DNA of 24,737 nucleotides from an uncultured Gilliamella sp. (GTDB taxonomy: Bacteria; Pseudomonadota; Gammaproteobacteria; Enterobacterales; Enterobacteriaceae): assembly GCA_945291235.1 (NCBI GenBank), contig CALYQY010000029.1, positions 1-24,737 on the forward strand, written 5' to 3'. The position numbers were made by a program, and so were the translations under genes. The notes under the pieces were generated by a model. The model was not told the origin of the DNA, did no database searches, and worked only from the letters and a program-made list of their open reading frames with translations. How positions within the stretch are numbered: position 1 is the stretch's first letter; the number at the start of each line of letters is the position of its first letter. Below, piece after piece: positions 17,634 to 24,737 of this stretch.

Positions 17634-17800
17634 CGCCAAGTATATTATTTGTTTGAAATGATCTAATATAATAACTTTGAGCCATTTACAATCTTCTTAA
17701 TGGAAATCAAAAAGATAAATAGAATTACACTTTAAAAGGATCAGTCATTGTTTGTTTGAAAATTTAAGACTGTATTGCTCAGCTTAAAAAGAGAGAAATT

Positions 17801-17840
17801 AAAAAAGCACTTGATGAAATAACAAGTGCTTTTTTGTTTT
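17801..17840. terminator. Bidirectional Rho-independent terminator between recD and gltL
   Basis: A 13-bp perfect stem (17801-17813 with 17823-17835; core AGCACTTG/CAAGTGCT) with a nine-base loop, A run on the left and T run on the right. It lies 12 bases past the gltL stop and serves minus-strand transcripts of the glt operon; it can also end the recD transcript. Confidence 0.85.
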
Positions 17841-17846
17841 TAAATA

Positions 17847-18572
17847 TTAATGAATAATCTTTGCTAAAAAGTCTTTAGCACGATCTGATTCTGGGTTACT
17901 AAAGAATTGCTCTTTAGATGTATCTTCAATAATCTCGCCAGCATCCATAAAGATAACACGATGTGCCACTTTTCGAGCAAAGCCCATTTCATGGGTCACC
18001 ACCATCATGGTCATGCCTTCATAAGCTAGTTCGACCATGACATCTAACACTTCATTAACCATTTCAGGATCAAGTGCTGAAGTCGGTTCGTCAAACAACA
18101 TGACAATTGGATCCATACAGAGTGCACGTGCAATGGCAACACGCTGTTGTTGACCGCCAGAAAGTTGCGCAGGATATTTGTTGGCATGTGCAAGTAAACC
18201 AACACGATCTAACAATGATAATGCTTTTTCACGCGCTTCTTTTTCAGATCGTTTTAACACTTTGATTTGAGCTAACGTCAAATTCTTTAAAATCGTTAAA
18301 TGTGGGAACAGTTCAAAATGCTGAAACACCATCCCGACTTTAGAGCGTAATTTTGCTAGATTAGTTGATTTGCTGGTCACTTCAGTGCCATCAATAATAA
18401 TTTTACCCTTTTGTACGGGCTCTAAACCATTAACCGTTTTAATCAGCGTTGACTTACCTGATCCAGAAGGACCACAAACTACGACAACTTCACCTTTACC
18501 AACTCGTGTAGTACAGTTTTTTAATACCTGAAATTGTCCATACCATTTTGATACATTTTCTAAGGAGATCAT
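17847..18572 (-). CDS. gltL: Glutamate/aspartate ABC transporter ATP-binding protein
   Basis: A 241-aa ATPase of the polar amino acid ABC family. Walker A is GPSGSGKST (34-42), the Q-loop [11 protein letters not shown], the signature [15 protein letters not shown], Walker [14 protein letters not shown], and the switch histidine is in VVTHEMGFA. Close to E. coli GltL throughout. The ATG overlaps the gltK stop by four bases (ATGA), and TAAGGAGA-like sequence complement precedes it, so the two are translationally coupled. It is the last gene of gltIJKL, followed by a strong terminator. Confidence 0.93.
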   Translation of the reverse strand: MISLENVSKWYGQFQVLKNCTTRVGKGEVVVVCGPSGSGKSTLIKTVNGLEPVQKGKIIIDGTEVTSKSTNLAKLRSKVGMVFQHFELFPHLTILKNLTLAQIKVLKRSEKEAREKALSLLDRVGLLAHANKYPAQLSGGQQQRVAIARALCMDPIVMLFDEPTSALDPEMVNEVLDVMVELAYEGMTMMVVTHEMGFARKVAHRVIFMDAGEIIEDTSKEQFFSNPESDRAKDFLAKIIH

Positions 18573-19270
18573 CGACTTATCCCTTTTTTGAAATAATTAA
18601 CTAAACATGAAGCAGTAAAACAAATTATAAAATAAATTGCTGCTGCAAAAATAATCATAGAATATTTGACTGTGCCGCCTTGCACACTACCAATTTGAGT
18701 GACACTTGCACCAAACAGGTCAATTAAGCTCATTACATAAACCAAAGACGTATCCTGGAATAAAATAATTCCTTGAGTTAACAGTAATGGAATCATTGAT
18801 CTGAATGCTTGAGGTAAAATAATCAAACGCATGGATTGGCTTTTTGTCATTCCTAAAGCATAAGCAGCATGATATTGACCTTTAGCAACAGCGCTAATTC
18901 CTGCTCGAATAATTTCAGAATAATAAGCGGCTTCAAAAAGCGCAAAAGCAATCATAGCCGAAGCAATACGCACATCTGCATAAGGAGGAAGATTAAACAA
19001 ATGTTTAATAACCTGTGGTAGTGCCAAATAGAACCATAACAGCACTAATAAAAGTGGAATGGAACGGAATAAATTGACATAGCACTTGGCAAAAACATTC
19101 AATATTTTAATATTTGATAGACGCATTAACGCCAGTACCGTTCCCCAAACTATACCAAAAACAACGGCAATAAAAGTAATTTTGGTTGTTAACCATAATC
19201 CACTTAATAATAATGGATAATTTTCGATGACCAATGAAGGGATATCGGCAATCCAATTAATTAACTGCAT
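18569..19270 (-). CDS. gltK: Glutamate/aspartate ABC transporter permease GltK
   Basis: A 233-aa inner-membrane permease with about five membrane segments. The conserved permease loop is [39 protein letters not shown] (EAA motif region), which docks on Glt[17 protein letters not shown] is typical for GltK. The ATG at 19270 has GGAGG five bases upstream inside the last codons of gltJ. It pairs with GltJ to form the membrane channel. Confidence 0.92.
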   Translation of the reverse strand: MQLINWIADIPSLVIENYPLLLSGLWLTTKITFIAVVFGIVWGTVLALMRLSNIKILNVFAKCYVNLFRSIPLLLVLLWFYLALPQVIKHLFNLPPYADVRIASAMIAFALFEAAYYSEIIRAGISAVAKGQYHAAYALGMTKSQSMRLIILPQAFRSMIPLLLTQGIILFQDTSLVYVMSLIDLFGASVTQIGSVQGGTVKYSMIIFAAAIYFIICFTASCLVNYFKKGISR

Positions 19271-19271
19271 A

Positions 19272-20075
19272 TTATCCTCCTTGACTCATATTTGGTAAGC
19301 GCATGTGTTTTTCAACATTTCGCATAATAAAAAGAACCGCATAGTTTATCAACATGAAAGCAAGAGTTACGCCACATAACACTTCAATAATACAGTTTGT
19401 TGCATCATTGATACGTTCGATTTGTCCAATTAAGTCGATCAACCCAATTGTAGAAGCAACGGATGAATTTTTAATAATATTGGTCATCTCGGAAGTTAAT
19501 GGCGGAATGATGCGCCGATAAGCATTTGGTAATAAAATATAACAATACGCTTGTCTGTTTGTTAAACCAAGAGCAATTGCCGCATATCGTTGACCTTTTG
19601 GCAATGTTTGAATACCTGTTCTTACCTGCTCAGCGATACGTGCAGAAGTAAATAATCCCAACGCAATTGCGGCGGTAATAAACGCACTGATATTTGGGGA
19701 TAGTTCCGAAACAAACCATGTTTTGAAACTTCCACTTAATAATTCAGGAAATAACATATACCACAAAAACATTTGTACCAATAAAGGAATATTACGGAAT
19801 AGCTGGACATAGCAAGCAGCAAACTTGTTTAACAGCTTGTTGTCTAATGTTCGGCAAATACCAACTAATGATCCCAGTATAAATGCAATGATCCATGCGG
19901 TGATTGCTAACGAAACTGTCACAAAAATGCCATCGAGTAGCCAGTTTAAGTAAATACCGTCTCCATAAGGTGTCGGTTCAAAAAATAGCATCCAATTAAA
20001 GCTCATTATGGAATCACAAAGATGTTTCCAAAAGGCTGTAAAAGGTTCCAAAGCTAGTATTCGATTAAAACTCAT
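19272..20075 (-). CDS. gltJ: Glutamate/aspartate ABC transporter permease GltJ
   Basis: A 267-aa permease with about five membrane segments; the EAA loop reads [39 protein letters not shown], as in E. coli GltJ. From residue 24 ([26 protein letters not shown]) it aligns with the start of E. coli GltJ (246 aa), so the first 23 residues are extra. These repeat the start of the protein ([11 protein letters not shown] against [11 protein letters not shown]), and the DNA of the two copies matches at 25 of 32 positions, 69 bases apart. Either ATG (20075 or 20006) may be used; neither has a good Shine-Dalgarno sequence. It is 82 bases behind gltI, with a hairpin in the gap. Confidence 0.9.
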   Translation of the reverse strand: MSFNRILALEPFTAFWKHLCDSIMSFNWMLFFEPTPYGDGIYLNWLLDGIFVTVSLAITAWIIAFILGSLVGICRTLDNKLLNKFAACYVQLFRNIPLLVQMFLWYMLFPELLSGSFKTWFVSELSPNISAFITAAIALGLFTSARIAEQVRTGIQTLPKGQRYAAIALGLTNRQAYCYILLPNAYRRIIPPLTSEMTNIIKNSSVASTIGLIDLIGQIERINDATNCIIEVLCGVTLAFMLINYAVLFIMRNVEKHMRLPNMSQGG

Positions 20076-20103
20076 AATATATTTAATTCACATAAATTAG
20101 ATT

Positions 20104-20133
20104 ATGTACTAAATGTTTTCACATTTAGTACAT
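20104..20133. terminator. Intercistronic hairpin between gltI and gltJ
   Basis: A perfect 12-bp inverted repeat (20104-20115 atgtactaaatg with 20122-20133) and a six-base loop, 24 bases past the gltI stop. No T run follows, so it probably protects the gltI mRNA 3' end or partly attenuates the permease genes, giving more binding protein than permease. In E. coli and Salmonella the same gap yields the small RNA SroC. Confidence 0.6.
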
Positions 20134-20157
20134 GGGATTAGAAAGAGAAGAAAAGTG

Positions 20158-21066
20158 TTAATCTAATGCTTTATCATTAGGATTTGCAAATAACTCAACC
20201 ATTTTTGGTGAAATTTCAAGTTCCATATTGGCCCCTTTTGGTGGCACAGGTTGAGTGAACCATTTGTTATATGATTCTAATGCTTTTCCGGATGTTTGAG
20301 CATCAGCAATTGCTTTATCCATTAATTGCTTAAATTGGACATCACCTTTTCTTAACATACAACCATAAGATTCATATGAAAGTGGTTCGCCAATAATTTT
20401 CCATTCACTTGGATTAATGGCACGAGAACGCTCTCCTGCTAATAAAGCATCATCCATTAAAAATGCTGCTGCTCGACCGGTTTCAAGCGCATTAAAAGCA
20501 TCACCATGATCTTTTGGTGTAATAATACGAATATTTAATTTTTCCTTATTGTTGATTTGATTTAAACGGATTTCTGACGTTGTTCCTGCCGTAGTCACAA
20601 CATTCTTACCTTTAAGGTCTTCAATACTATTAATATTGCTATCTGCTTTAACTAAAAAGCGCGTGCCAACAATAAAGATGGTATTTGAAAAACCAACCGT
20701 TTTTTGACGCTCAAGATTATTGGTTGTTGAACCACATTCAAAATCATATGTGTAGTTATTCAGTAATTGTATACGTGTCTTAGAAGTAACCGGTAAATAT
20801 TTTACTTTAAGATCAGGCATATTTAACTCTTTTTTGACGGCGTCAACAATCAAGTTAGAGTAATCTTGTGAATAGCCAATAACTTCTTGATTTTTACCAT
20901 AGTAGGAAAATGGAATAGAAGATTCACGATGACCAACAACAATCACACCACTATCTTTAATTTTGGCTAATGTGCCAGTCAGTTCTTCAGCAACTGCTGA
21001 ACCACTTATTAGACCTAACATTGCAAATGATAACACTAATTTGGTTAATTTTGTTTTTATGTTCAT
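20158..21066 (-). CDS. gltI: Glutamate/aspartate-binding periplasmic protein GltI
   Basis: A 302-aa periplasmic binding protein that delivers glutamate and aspartate to GltJKL. A signal peptide (MNIKTKLTKLVLSFAMLGLISGSAVA) is followed by the mature protein with IVVGHRESSIPFSYY, GYSQDYSNLIVDAVKKEL, DFECGSTTNNLERQK, GTTSEIRLNQ and AFLMDDALLAGERS, all close to E. coli GltI (302 aa); ligand-contacting Arg, Ser and Thr residues lie in these stretches. A frame two codons longer begins at 21072, but AGGAG touches that ATG directly and stands six bases before the ATG at 21066, so the latter is chosen. It heads the gltIJKL operon. Confidence 0.93.
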   Translation of the reverse strand: MNIKTKLTKLVLSFAMLGLISGSAVAEELTGTLAKIKDSGVIVVGHRESSIPFSYYGKNQEVIGYSQDYSNLIVDAVKKELNMPDLKVKYLPVTSKTRIQLLNNYTYDFECGSTTNNLERQKTVGFSNTIFIVGTRFLVKADSNINSIEDLKGKNVVTTAGTTSEIRLNQINNKEKLNIRIITPKDHGDAFNALETGRAAAFLMDDALLAGERSRAINPSEWKIIGEPLSYESYGCMLRKGDVQFKQLMDKAIADAQTSGKALESYNKWFTQPVPPKGANMELEISPKMVELFANPNDKALD

Positions 21067-21131
21067 ACTCATCTCCTACTGTTTAATTTGTATCATATTA
21101 AATATATTTAATATTTTTACAAAGGGCGTAT

Positions 21132-21137
21132 ATTATA
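21132..21137 (-). promoter_or_regulatory. Possible -10 element for gltI
   Basis: A perfect TATAAT on the minus strand (plus-strand attata), 66 bases before the gltI ATG. No good -35 is seen at the proper distance, which suggests an activator-dependent or weak promoter. Confidence 0.35.
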
Positions 21138-21205
21138 ACTTATTTTTTACTATAAAAGTACTTTTTACTGTTTATTTATATATCATTGGAGCTAGATGCG
21201 AACAA

Positions 21206-21228
21206 TTGTGACCAAAATTTTGTCACAA
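21206..21228. promoter_or_regulatory. 23-bp operator-like palindrome upstream of gltI
   Basis: TTGTGAC at 21206-21212 and GTCACAA at 21222-21228 are exact complements around a nine-base AT centre that is itself nearly symmetric; ten of eleven position pairs match. It lies about 140 bases upstream of gltI and 64 bases past the lnt stop. It is either a regulator's binding site for the glt operon or an RNA hairpin after lnt. The spacing does not fit CRP (TGTGA-N6-TCACA). Confidence 0.45.
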
Positions 21229-21291
21229 CTGAACGAAGTAATTTTAATCAGAATTAGTTAGATTTAAGCAATAATTATGCCAGTCTCAACA

Positions 21292-22833
21292 TCACTTCCT
21301 TTTTTTTATAAAAAAAGGAAGTGTCATAAGAAGCATGATAATTAAATAAGGTCTGTTTCCCCATCTTGCATAAGGTGTTAAACCGATTGTAGGGGATAAG
21401 GTTTGAGATAACACTGATGTTTCAAATTGAGGTAATTGTTGGATGATTTTACCATGATGATCGATAATGGCTGTGATGCCATTATTGGTACTCCTTATCA
21501 AAGGACGACCAAACTCTAATGCTCTGGCTTGTGCCATTTGAAGATGTTGCTTAGGCCCAATACTGTCACCAAACCAAGCATCATTAGAAACGGTCAGTAA
21601 AAAGTCAGTATCAGCAGAAAAATTTTGCCATATTAAATCAGACAAAATCACTTCATAACAAATCACGGTAGTAAATTTAAACCCTTTCATTATTAATGGG
21701 GCCTGCTTTATGTCACCTGATTGCATCGATGACATGGGAATACCCAATAGATTCGTAATCGGTTTAAGTACGGATTCCAATGGAGTGAATTCACCAAATG
21801 GCACTAAGTGGTGTTTTTGATACCGATTATTGGTTGGATATTCATAAGGTGTTTTATCACCTAATACCAGTAGCGTATTATAAACATTACCGTCATCATC
21901 ATATCTTCCTCCATTGAAACGATAATCGATGATACCAACGGCGATTTCTGTCTCATTTGCTCTGGCTTGGTTATCAAGATACTGCAATAATGATTGTTGA
22001 TTTATTTCAAAATCTGTAATACTGGCTTCTGACCAGATAATGATTTTATCTTTTCCAAAATTTGCTTTGGTTAATTTGGTATAGGTATCAATAGTTTGAT
22101 TTAGTTGTTGATGAGTCCACCTTAATGATTGTGCTATATTACCTTGTATCAACGCAAAATTAGCCACTCGGTGTTTATCTACCTTAGTCCAATTAATCTG
22201 ATTGAATAAAAATGGTGCAATCGAGAACGCAAAAAGTGCAATTAATGCACCAAAAAAGTGCTTTGTGAAAGCTTTTTGTTTAAGTCTAAACAAACAATAT
22301 GTTATTAAACCACTTAAAATGGTGGTTAATAATGTTACACCATTTATACCAATAAGGGGAAAATAAGCTCGTAATGGGCTGTCAAGTTGACTGTAACCTA
22401 ACTCAAGCCATGAAAAACCAGTTAAAATATAACCACGTAAAAATTCAGTTAATTGCCAAAAAATAGGAGCAGCAAAGACTAGCTGTTTCAATGAAAACGG
22501 CGGTGCAAATCGTTTTAAGCAGCTAAGTAATAGCGCAAAAAGCATTGGATAAAGTGACAGGTAAAGGATCAAAAATCCTAAAATGATTAATGCCACAGAT
22601 GATGGCAATTCGCCGTACTGTTTAATACTAATATAAATCCAATGCACACCGGCTGTAAAATAGCCGATTCCCCAGCAAAGCCCTATCAGCATCGCTTGCT
22701 TTTTAGACTTATTAGCTATGAGCCATAACAGTCCTGCAAAGGATATAAATGCTAAAGGCCAAATATGAAAAGGAGCATAGCTGAAAACAGCGATACTCCC
22801 GAAAATTATAGCTAATGCCAGATGTTTAAGCAT
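21292..22833 (-). CDS. lnt: Apolipoprotein N-acyltransferase
   Basis: A 513-aa inner-membrane enzyme that adds the third acyl chain to the N-terminal cysteine of lipoproteins. About six membrane segments (1-210) are followed by a periplasmic nitrilase-type domain with the catalytic triad Glu269 (IIWSEASI), Lys340 ([12 protein letters not shown]) and Cys392 ([11 protein letters not shown]), then a last membrane segment ([13 protein letters not shown]). Length matches E. coli Lnt (512 aa). The ATG lies in the end of corC (8-base overlap). The last codons coincide with a 14-bp hairpin. The corC-lnt-glt order matches E. coli. Confidence 0.94.
   Translation of the reverse strand: MLKHLALAIIFGSIAVFSYAPFHIWPLAFISFAGLLWLIANKSKKQAMLIGLCWGIGYFTAGVHWIYISIKQYGELPSSVALIILGFLILYLSLYPMLFALLLSCLKRFAPPFSLKQLVFAAPIFWQLTEFLRGYILTGFSWLELGYSQLDSPLRAYFPLIGINGVTLLTTILSGLITYCLFRLKQKAFTKHFFGALIALFAFSIAPFLFNQINWTKVDKHRVANFALIQGNIAQSLRWTHQQLNQTIDTYTKLTKANFGKDKIIIWSEASITDFEINQQSLLQYLDNQARANETEIAVGIIDYRFNGGRYDDDGNVYNTLLVLGDKTPYEYPTNNRYQKHHLVPFGEFTPLESVLKPITNLLGIPMSSMQSGDIKQAPLIMKGFKFTTVICYEVILSDLIWQNFSADTDFLLTVSNDAWFGDSIGPKQHLQMAQARALEFGRPLIRSTNNGITAIIDHHGKIIQQLPQFETSVLSQTLSPTIGLTPYARWGNRPYLIIMLLMTLPFFIKKRK
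21293..21323. terminator. Hairpin covering the lnt stop codon
   Basis: Arms 21293-21306 and 21310-21323 (CACTTCC plus seven T, and its complement) form a 14-bp stem with a three-base loop. It encodes the last residues and stop of lnt. No additional T run follows on the minus strand, so terminator function rests on the T-rich arm alone; it may also result only from codon choice for the Lys/Phe-rich tail. Confidence 0.35.
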
Positions 22834-23698
22834 TTTCAGGTAACTCTAGATTAGGAACGGTTGCCCCTTCAGGAATAGTGACATGAAGCTGAATGATCCG
22901 TCGACGATCGGCAATGGTCACTTTAAATTGATAACCATCAATAGTGATACTTTCGCCTCGTAAGGGTAAACGTCCAAAATGTTGCATGACTAACCCCCCA
23001 ATGGTATCCATTTCTTCATCACTAAAATCGGTTTTAAAAACATCGTTGAAGTCTTCAACAGGTGTTAGTGCTCGAACAGTATAGACTTGAGGGGATAAGC
23101 GACGAATATCACGATCTTCAATCTCATCAAATTCATCTTCGATATCACCAACAATCAACTCTAAAATATCTTCAATGGTGACTAAGCCAGAAACACCACC
23201 AAATTCATCGATAGCTATAGCCATATGATAGCGTTCCATTCGAAACTCTTTCAACATATGATCAACACGTTTGCTTTCTGGCACAACAACAGTAGGGCGT
23301 AAAATTTTTTTCAGATCAAAATTATCCACACCTTGACGAATAAACATAAGAAGATCTTTAGCTAACAAAATACCTTCAATGTGATCTCTATCTTCACTTA
23401 TGACAGGATAACGAGAGTGTCCATGTTCAGAAATAATATTCAAACACTCATCAAGCGTGTAATTATCTTTAATTGTTACAATTTGAGAACGAGGAATCAT
23501 AATATCGCGAACACGCTGTTCTGCAATATCCATTACTCCTTCGATCATGTCGAGAGTATCAGGATCAATCAGTTCGTTTTCTTCGGCTTCACGAATTACT
23601 TCAATCAGTTCTTCTTTATCTTTGGGCTCTGAATTGAATAACTGACTTAACCATAAAGTAAACCCTTTTTTAGGGCTCCGGTGATTATCATCACTCAT
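22826..23698 (-). CDS. corC: CorC/YbeX CBS-domain protein (Mg/Co efflux)
   Basis: A 290-aa cytoplasmic protein named for a role in magnesium and cobalt efflux. Residues 30-60 hold the acidic [34 protein letters not shown] entry, then two CBS domains (about 65-195) with [25 protein letters not shown] and [31 protein letters not shown], and a C-terminal CorC_HlyC domain (205-285) with [14 protein letters not shown] and [20 protein letters not shown]. There is no membrane part, unlike CorB. It overlaps lnt by eight bases. In E. coli ybeX stands between ybeY and lnt, as here. The link of YbeX to ribosome maturation has been proposed from its ybeZYX neighbourhood. Confidence 0.93.
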   Translation of the reverse strand: MSDDNHRSPKKGFTLWLSQLFNSEPKDKEELIEVIREAEENELIDPDTLDMIEGVMDIAEQRVRDIMIPRSQIVTIKDNYTLDECLNIISEHGHSRYPVISEDRDHIEGILLAKDLLMFIRQGVDNFDLKKILRPTVVVPESKRVDHMLKEFRMERYHMAIAIDEFGGVSGLVTIEDILELIVGDIEDEFDEIEDRDIRRLSPQVYTVRALTPVEDFNDVFKTDFSDEEMDTIGGLVMQHFGRLPLRGESITIDGYQFKVTIADRRRIIQLHVTIPEGATVPNLELPENA

Positions 23699-23803
23699 TT
23701 GCTTGATTCCTTAGTTATTTTGCATGATGTAAATTATTCTTATACTCAGCTTAGTTAATGTGAATTATAAATTGAATGAGAATAGTGTAATGATTTGTTT
23801 TAA

Positions 23804-24268
23804 TTAGTCAATGGGTTGATAAGGATCATCAAATCCTAACTGTTTCATAATATCAATTTCGATACTTTCCATTTCTTCCGCTTCTTCGTCAACAATATGA
23901 TCATAACCGAGTAAATGCAAACAGCCATGCACTATCATGTGAGCCCAATGCGAAATTAATAATTTATGTTGTTCTTGTGCTTCTTTTTCGACGACTTGTT
24001 TACAAATAATGAGATCACCTAAAAGTGGCACTTCAATATCAATTGGCGACTCAAAAGGAAAAGATAACACATTGGTCGGTTTATTTTTTTGTCGATAGGT
24101 ATGATTTAATTGTTGGCTTTCAGCTTCATCAACAATACGAATCGTTATTTCTGCTTGATCCATAAATTGAGGCAGAATAACGTTTAACCACTGCATGATT
24201 TGTTGTTCAGTGGGAAGGCGATCAGTTTGCGTTGTTGCTATTTGCAGATCTAAGATAATTTCACTCAT
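23804..24268 (-). CDS. ybeY: Endoribonuclease/rRNA maturation factor YbeY
   Basis: A single-strand endoribonuclease needed for 16S rRNA 3'-end maturation and ribosome quality control. The zinc site is the three histidines in [11 protein letters not shown]; preceding marks are [17 protein letters not shown] and [15 protein letters not shown]. The frame is open from an ATG at 24283 that overlaps the rlmH stop by one base, but the ATG at 24268 gives [13 protein letters not shown], which corresponds to the start of E. coli YbeY (MSQVILDLQLA) and yields 154 aa, the family's size. The upstream ATG remains possible. It lies in the same transcript as rlmH and is separated from corC by 105 bases. Confidence 0.94.
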   Translation of the reverse strand: MSEIILDLQIATTQTDRLPTEQQIMQWLNVILPQFMDQAEITIRIVDEAESQQLNHTYRQKNKPTNVLSFPFESPIDIEVPLLGDLIICKQVVEKEAQEQHKLLISHWAHMIVHGCLHLLGYDHIVDEEAEEMESIEIDIMKQLGFDDPYQPID

Positions 24269-24282
24269 GATAAACTCTGTCA

Positions 24283-24737
24283 TTATTCACGATGATAAGG
24301 ATGATTAGTGGTTAAACTCCAGGCTCGATACAGGCTTTCAGCCACAATAACTCGAACAAGAGGATGAGGTAAGGTAAGGGGGGATAATGACCAGCTTTGT
24401 TCTGCTGCTGCTTTGCAAGCTGGTGAAAGTCCTTCAGGCCCACCAATTAATAAACTGACATCACGTCCATCTGTCTTCCAACGTTCCAATTGCTCGGCTA
24501 AATTATGAGTAGTATAAGGTCTACCGGGAATGTCTAGCGTGACAATACGGTTACCTTTGCCACAAGCACTAAGCATCGATTCGCCTTCTTTATCTAAAAT
24601 ACGAACGATATCGGCATTTTTAGTACGTTTTCCTGCCGGTATTTCGATTAATTCTAAAGGCATATCTTTCGGAAAACGAAAGCGATAATCATCAAAAGCT
24701 GTTGTGACCCAATTAGGCATTTTAGTGCCAACAGCGA
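24283..24737 (-). CDS. rlmH: 23S rRNA pseudouridine(1915) N3-methyltransferase RlmH, cut by window edge
   Basis: A SPOUT-class methyltransferase that acts on m3-pseudouridine 1915 of assembled 70S ribosomes. Visible marks are [104 protein letters not shown], which includes the SAM-binding GGPEG loop and the knotted C-terminus. The first ATG in the window (24720) is internal: the codons before it read A-V-G-T-K, matching the E. coli sequence VAVGTKM, so about ten N-terminal residues lie beyond the right edge. It is followed directly by ybeY (one-base overlap with the longer ybeY frame). Confidence 0.94.
   Translation of the reverse strand, partial: AVGTKMPNWVTTAFDDYRFRFPKDMPLELIEIPAGKRTKNADIVRILDKEGESMLSACGKGNRIVTLDIPGRPYTTHNLAEQLERWKTDGRDVSLLIGGPEGLSPACKAAAEQSWSLSPLTLPHPLVRVIVAESLYRAWSLTTNHPYHRE

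Noticed and set aside
21206..21228. CRP binding site
   Set aside because: TGTGA and TCACA are 11 bases apart instead of six.

Overview
The window is an AT-rich segment of a gammaproteobacterial chromosome. Housekeeping proteins (TusE, FtsB, IspD/IspF/TruD/Pcm, GltIJKL, Lnt/CorC/YbeY/RlmH, RecD, NadR) resemble enterobacterial ones closely, but the DNA is far richer in A+T. Low-GC composition with Enterobacterales-like proteins and reduced synteny fits an Orbaceae-type gut symbiont (Gilliamella/Frischella-like). That assignment is inference; no marker gene proves it.

Layout. (1) 1-4250, minus strand: an apparent single operon read right to left. It encodes an AfsA-like hotdog protein, an unrecognised 273-aa protein carrying a G9 tract, a small tautomerase, a HAD-IB phosphatase and a thiolase, and ends in a decayed MFS transporter. 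This is the most unusual part of the window and looks like a small-molecule (butanolide/butenolide-like) biosynthesis cassette. (2) 4251-8012: a gene-free 0.7-kb stretch, an EamA exporter, and two tandem LysR regulators divergent from it. (3) 8079-8166: tRNA-Ser(UGA), marking the border between the accessory block and conserved genes. (4) 8359-11871, plus strand: tusE, ftsB, ispD, ispF, truD, pcm, an E. coli-like order in which surE is missing between truD and pcm. (5) 12047-13980, minus strand: pnuC and nadR, an NAD salvage/uptake operon with a NadR-box-like operator upstream. (6) 14173-17633, plus strand: a secreted DUF4139 (MuiA-like) protein and recD, without recB or recC nearby. (7) 17847-24737, minus strand: rlmH (cut by the window edge), ybeY, corC, lnt, then gltI, gltJ, gltK, gltL, close to the E. 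coli ybeY-ybeX-lnt-gltIJKL order but with rlmH in place of ybeZ.

How the parts work together. The 520-4250 cassette contains a possible condensing enzyme, a phosphatase, a tautomerase, a thiolase and a (dead) exporter; together these match the logic of AfsA-type signalling-lactone pathways. The phase-variable-looking G tract and the broken exporter suggest the pathway is switchable or being lost. The rest is core metabolism: isoprenoid precursors, tRNA/rRNA modification, protein repair, glutamate/aspartate uptake, envelope lipoprotein maturation, NAD salvage and DNA repair.
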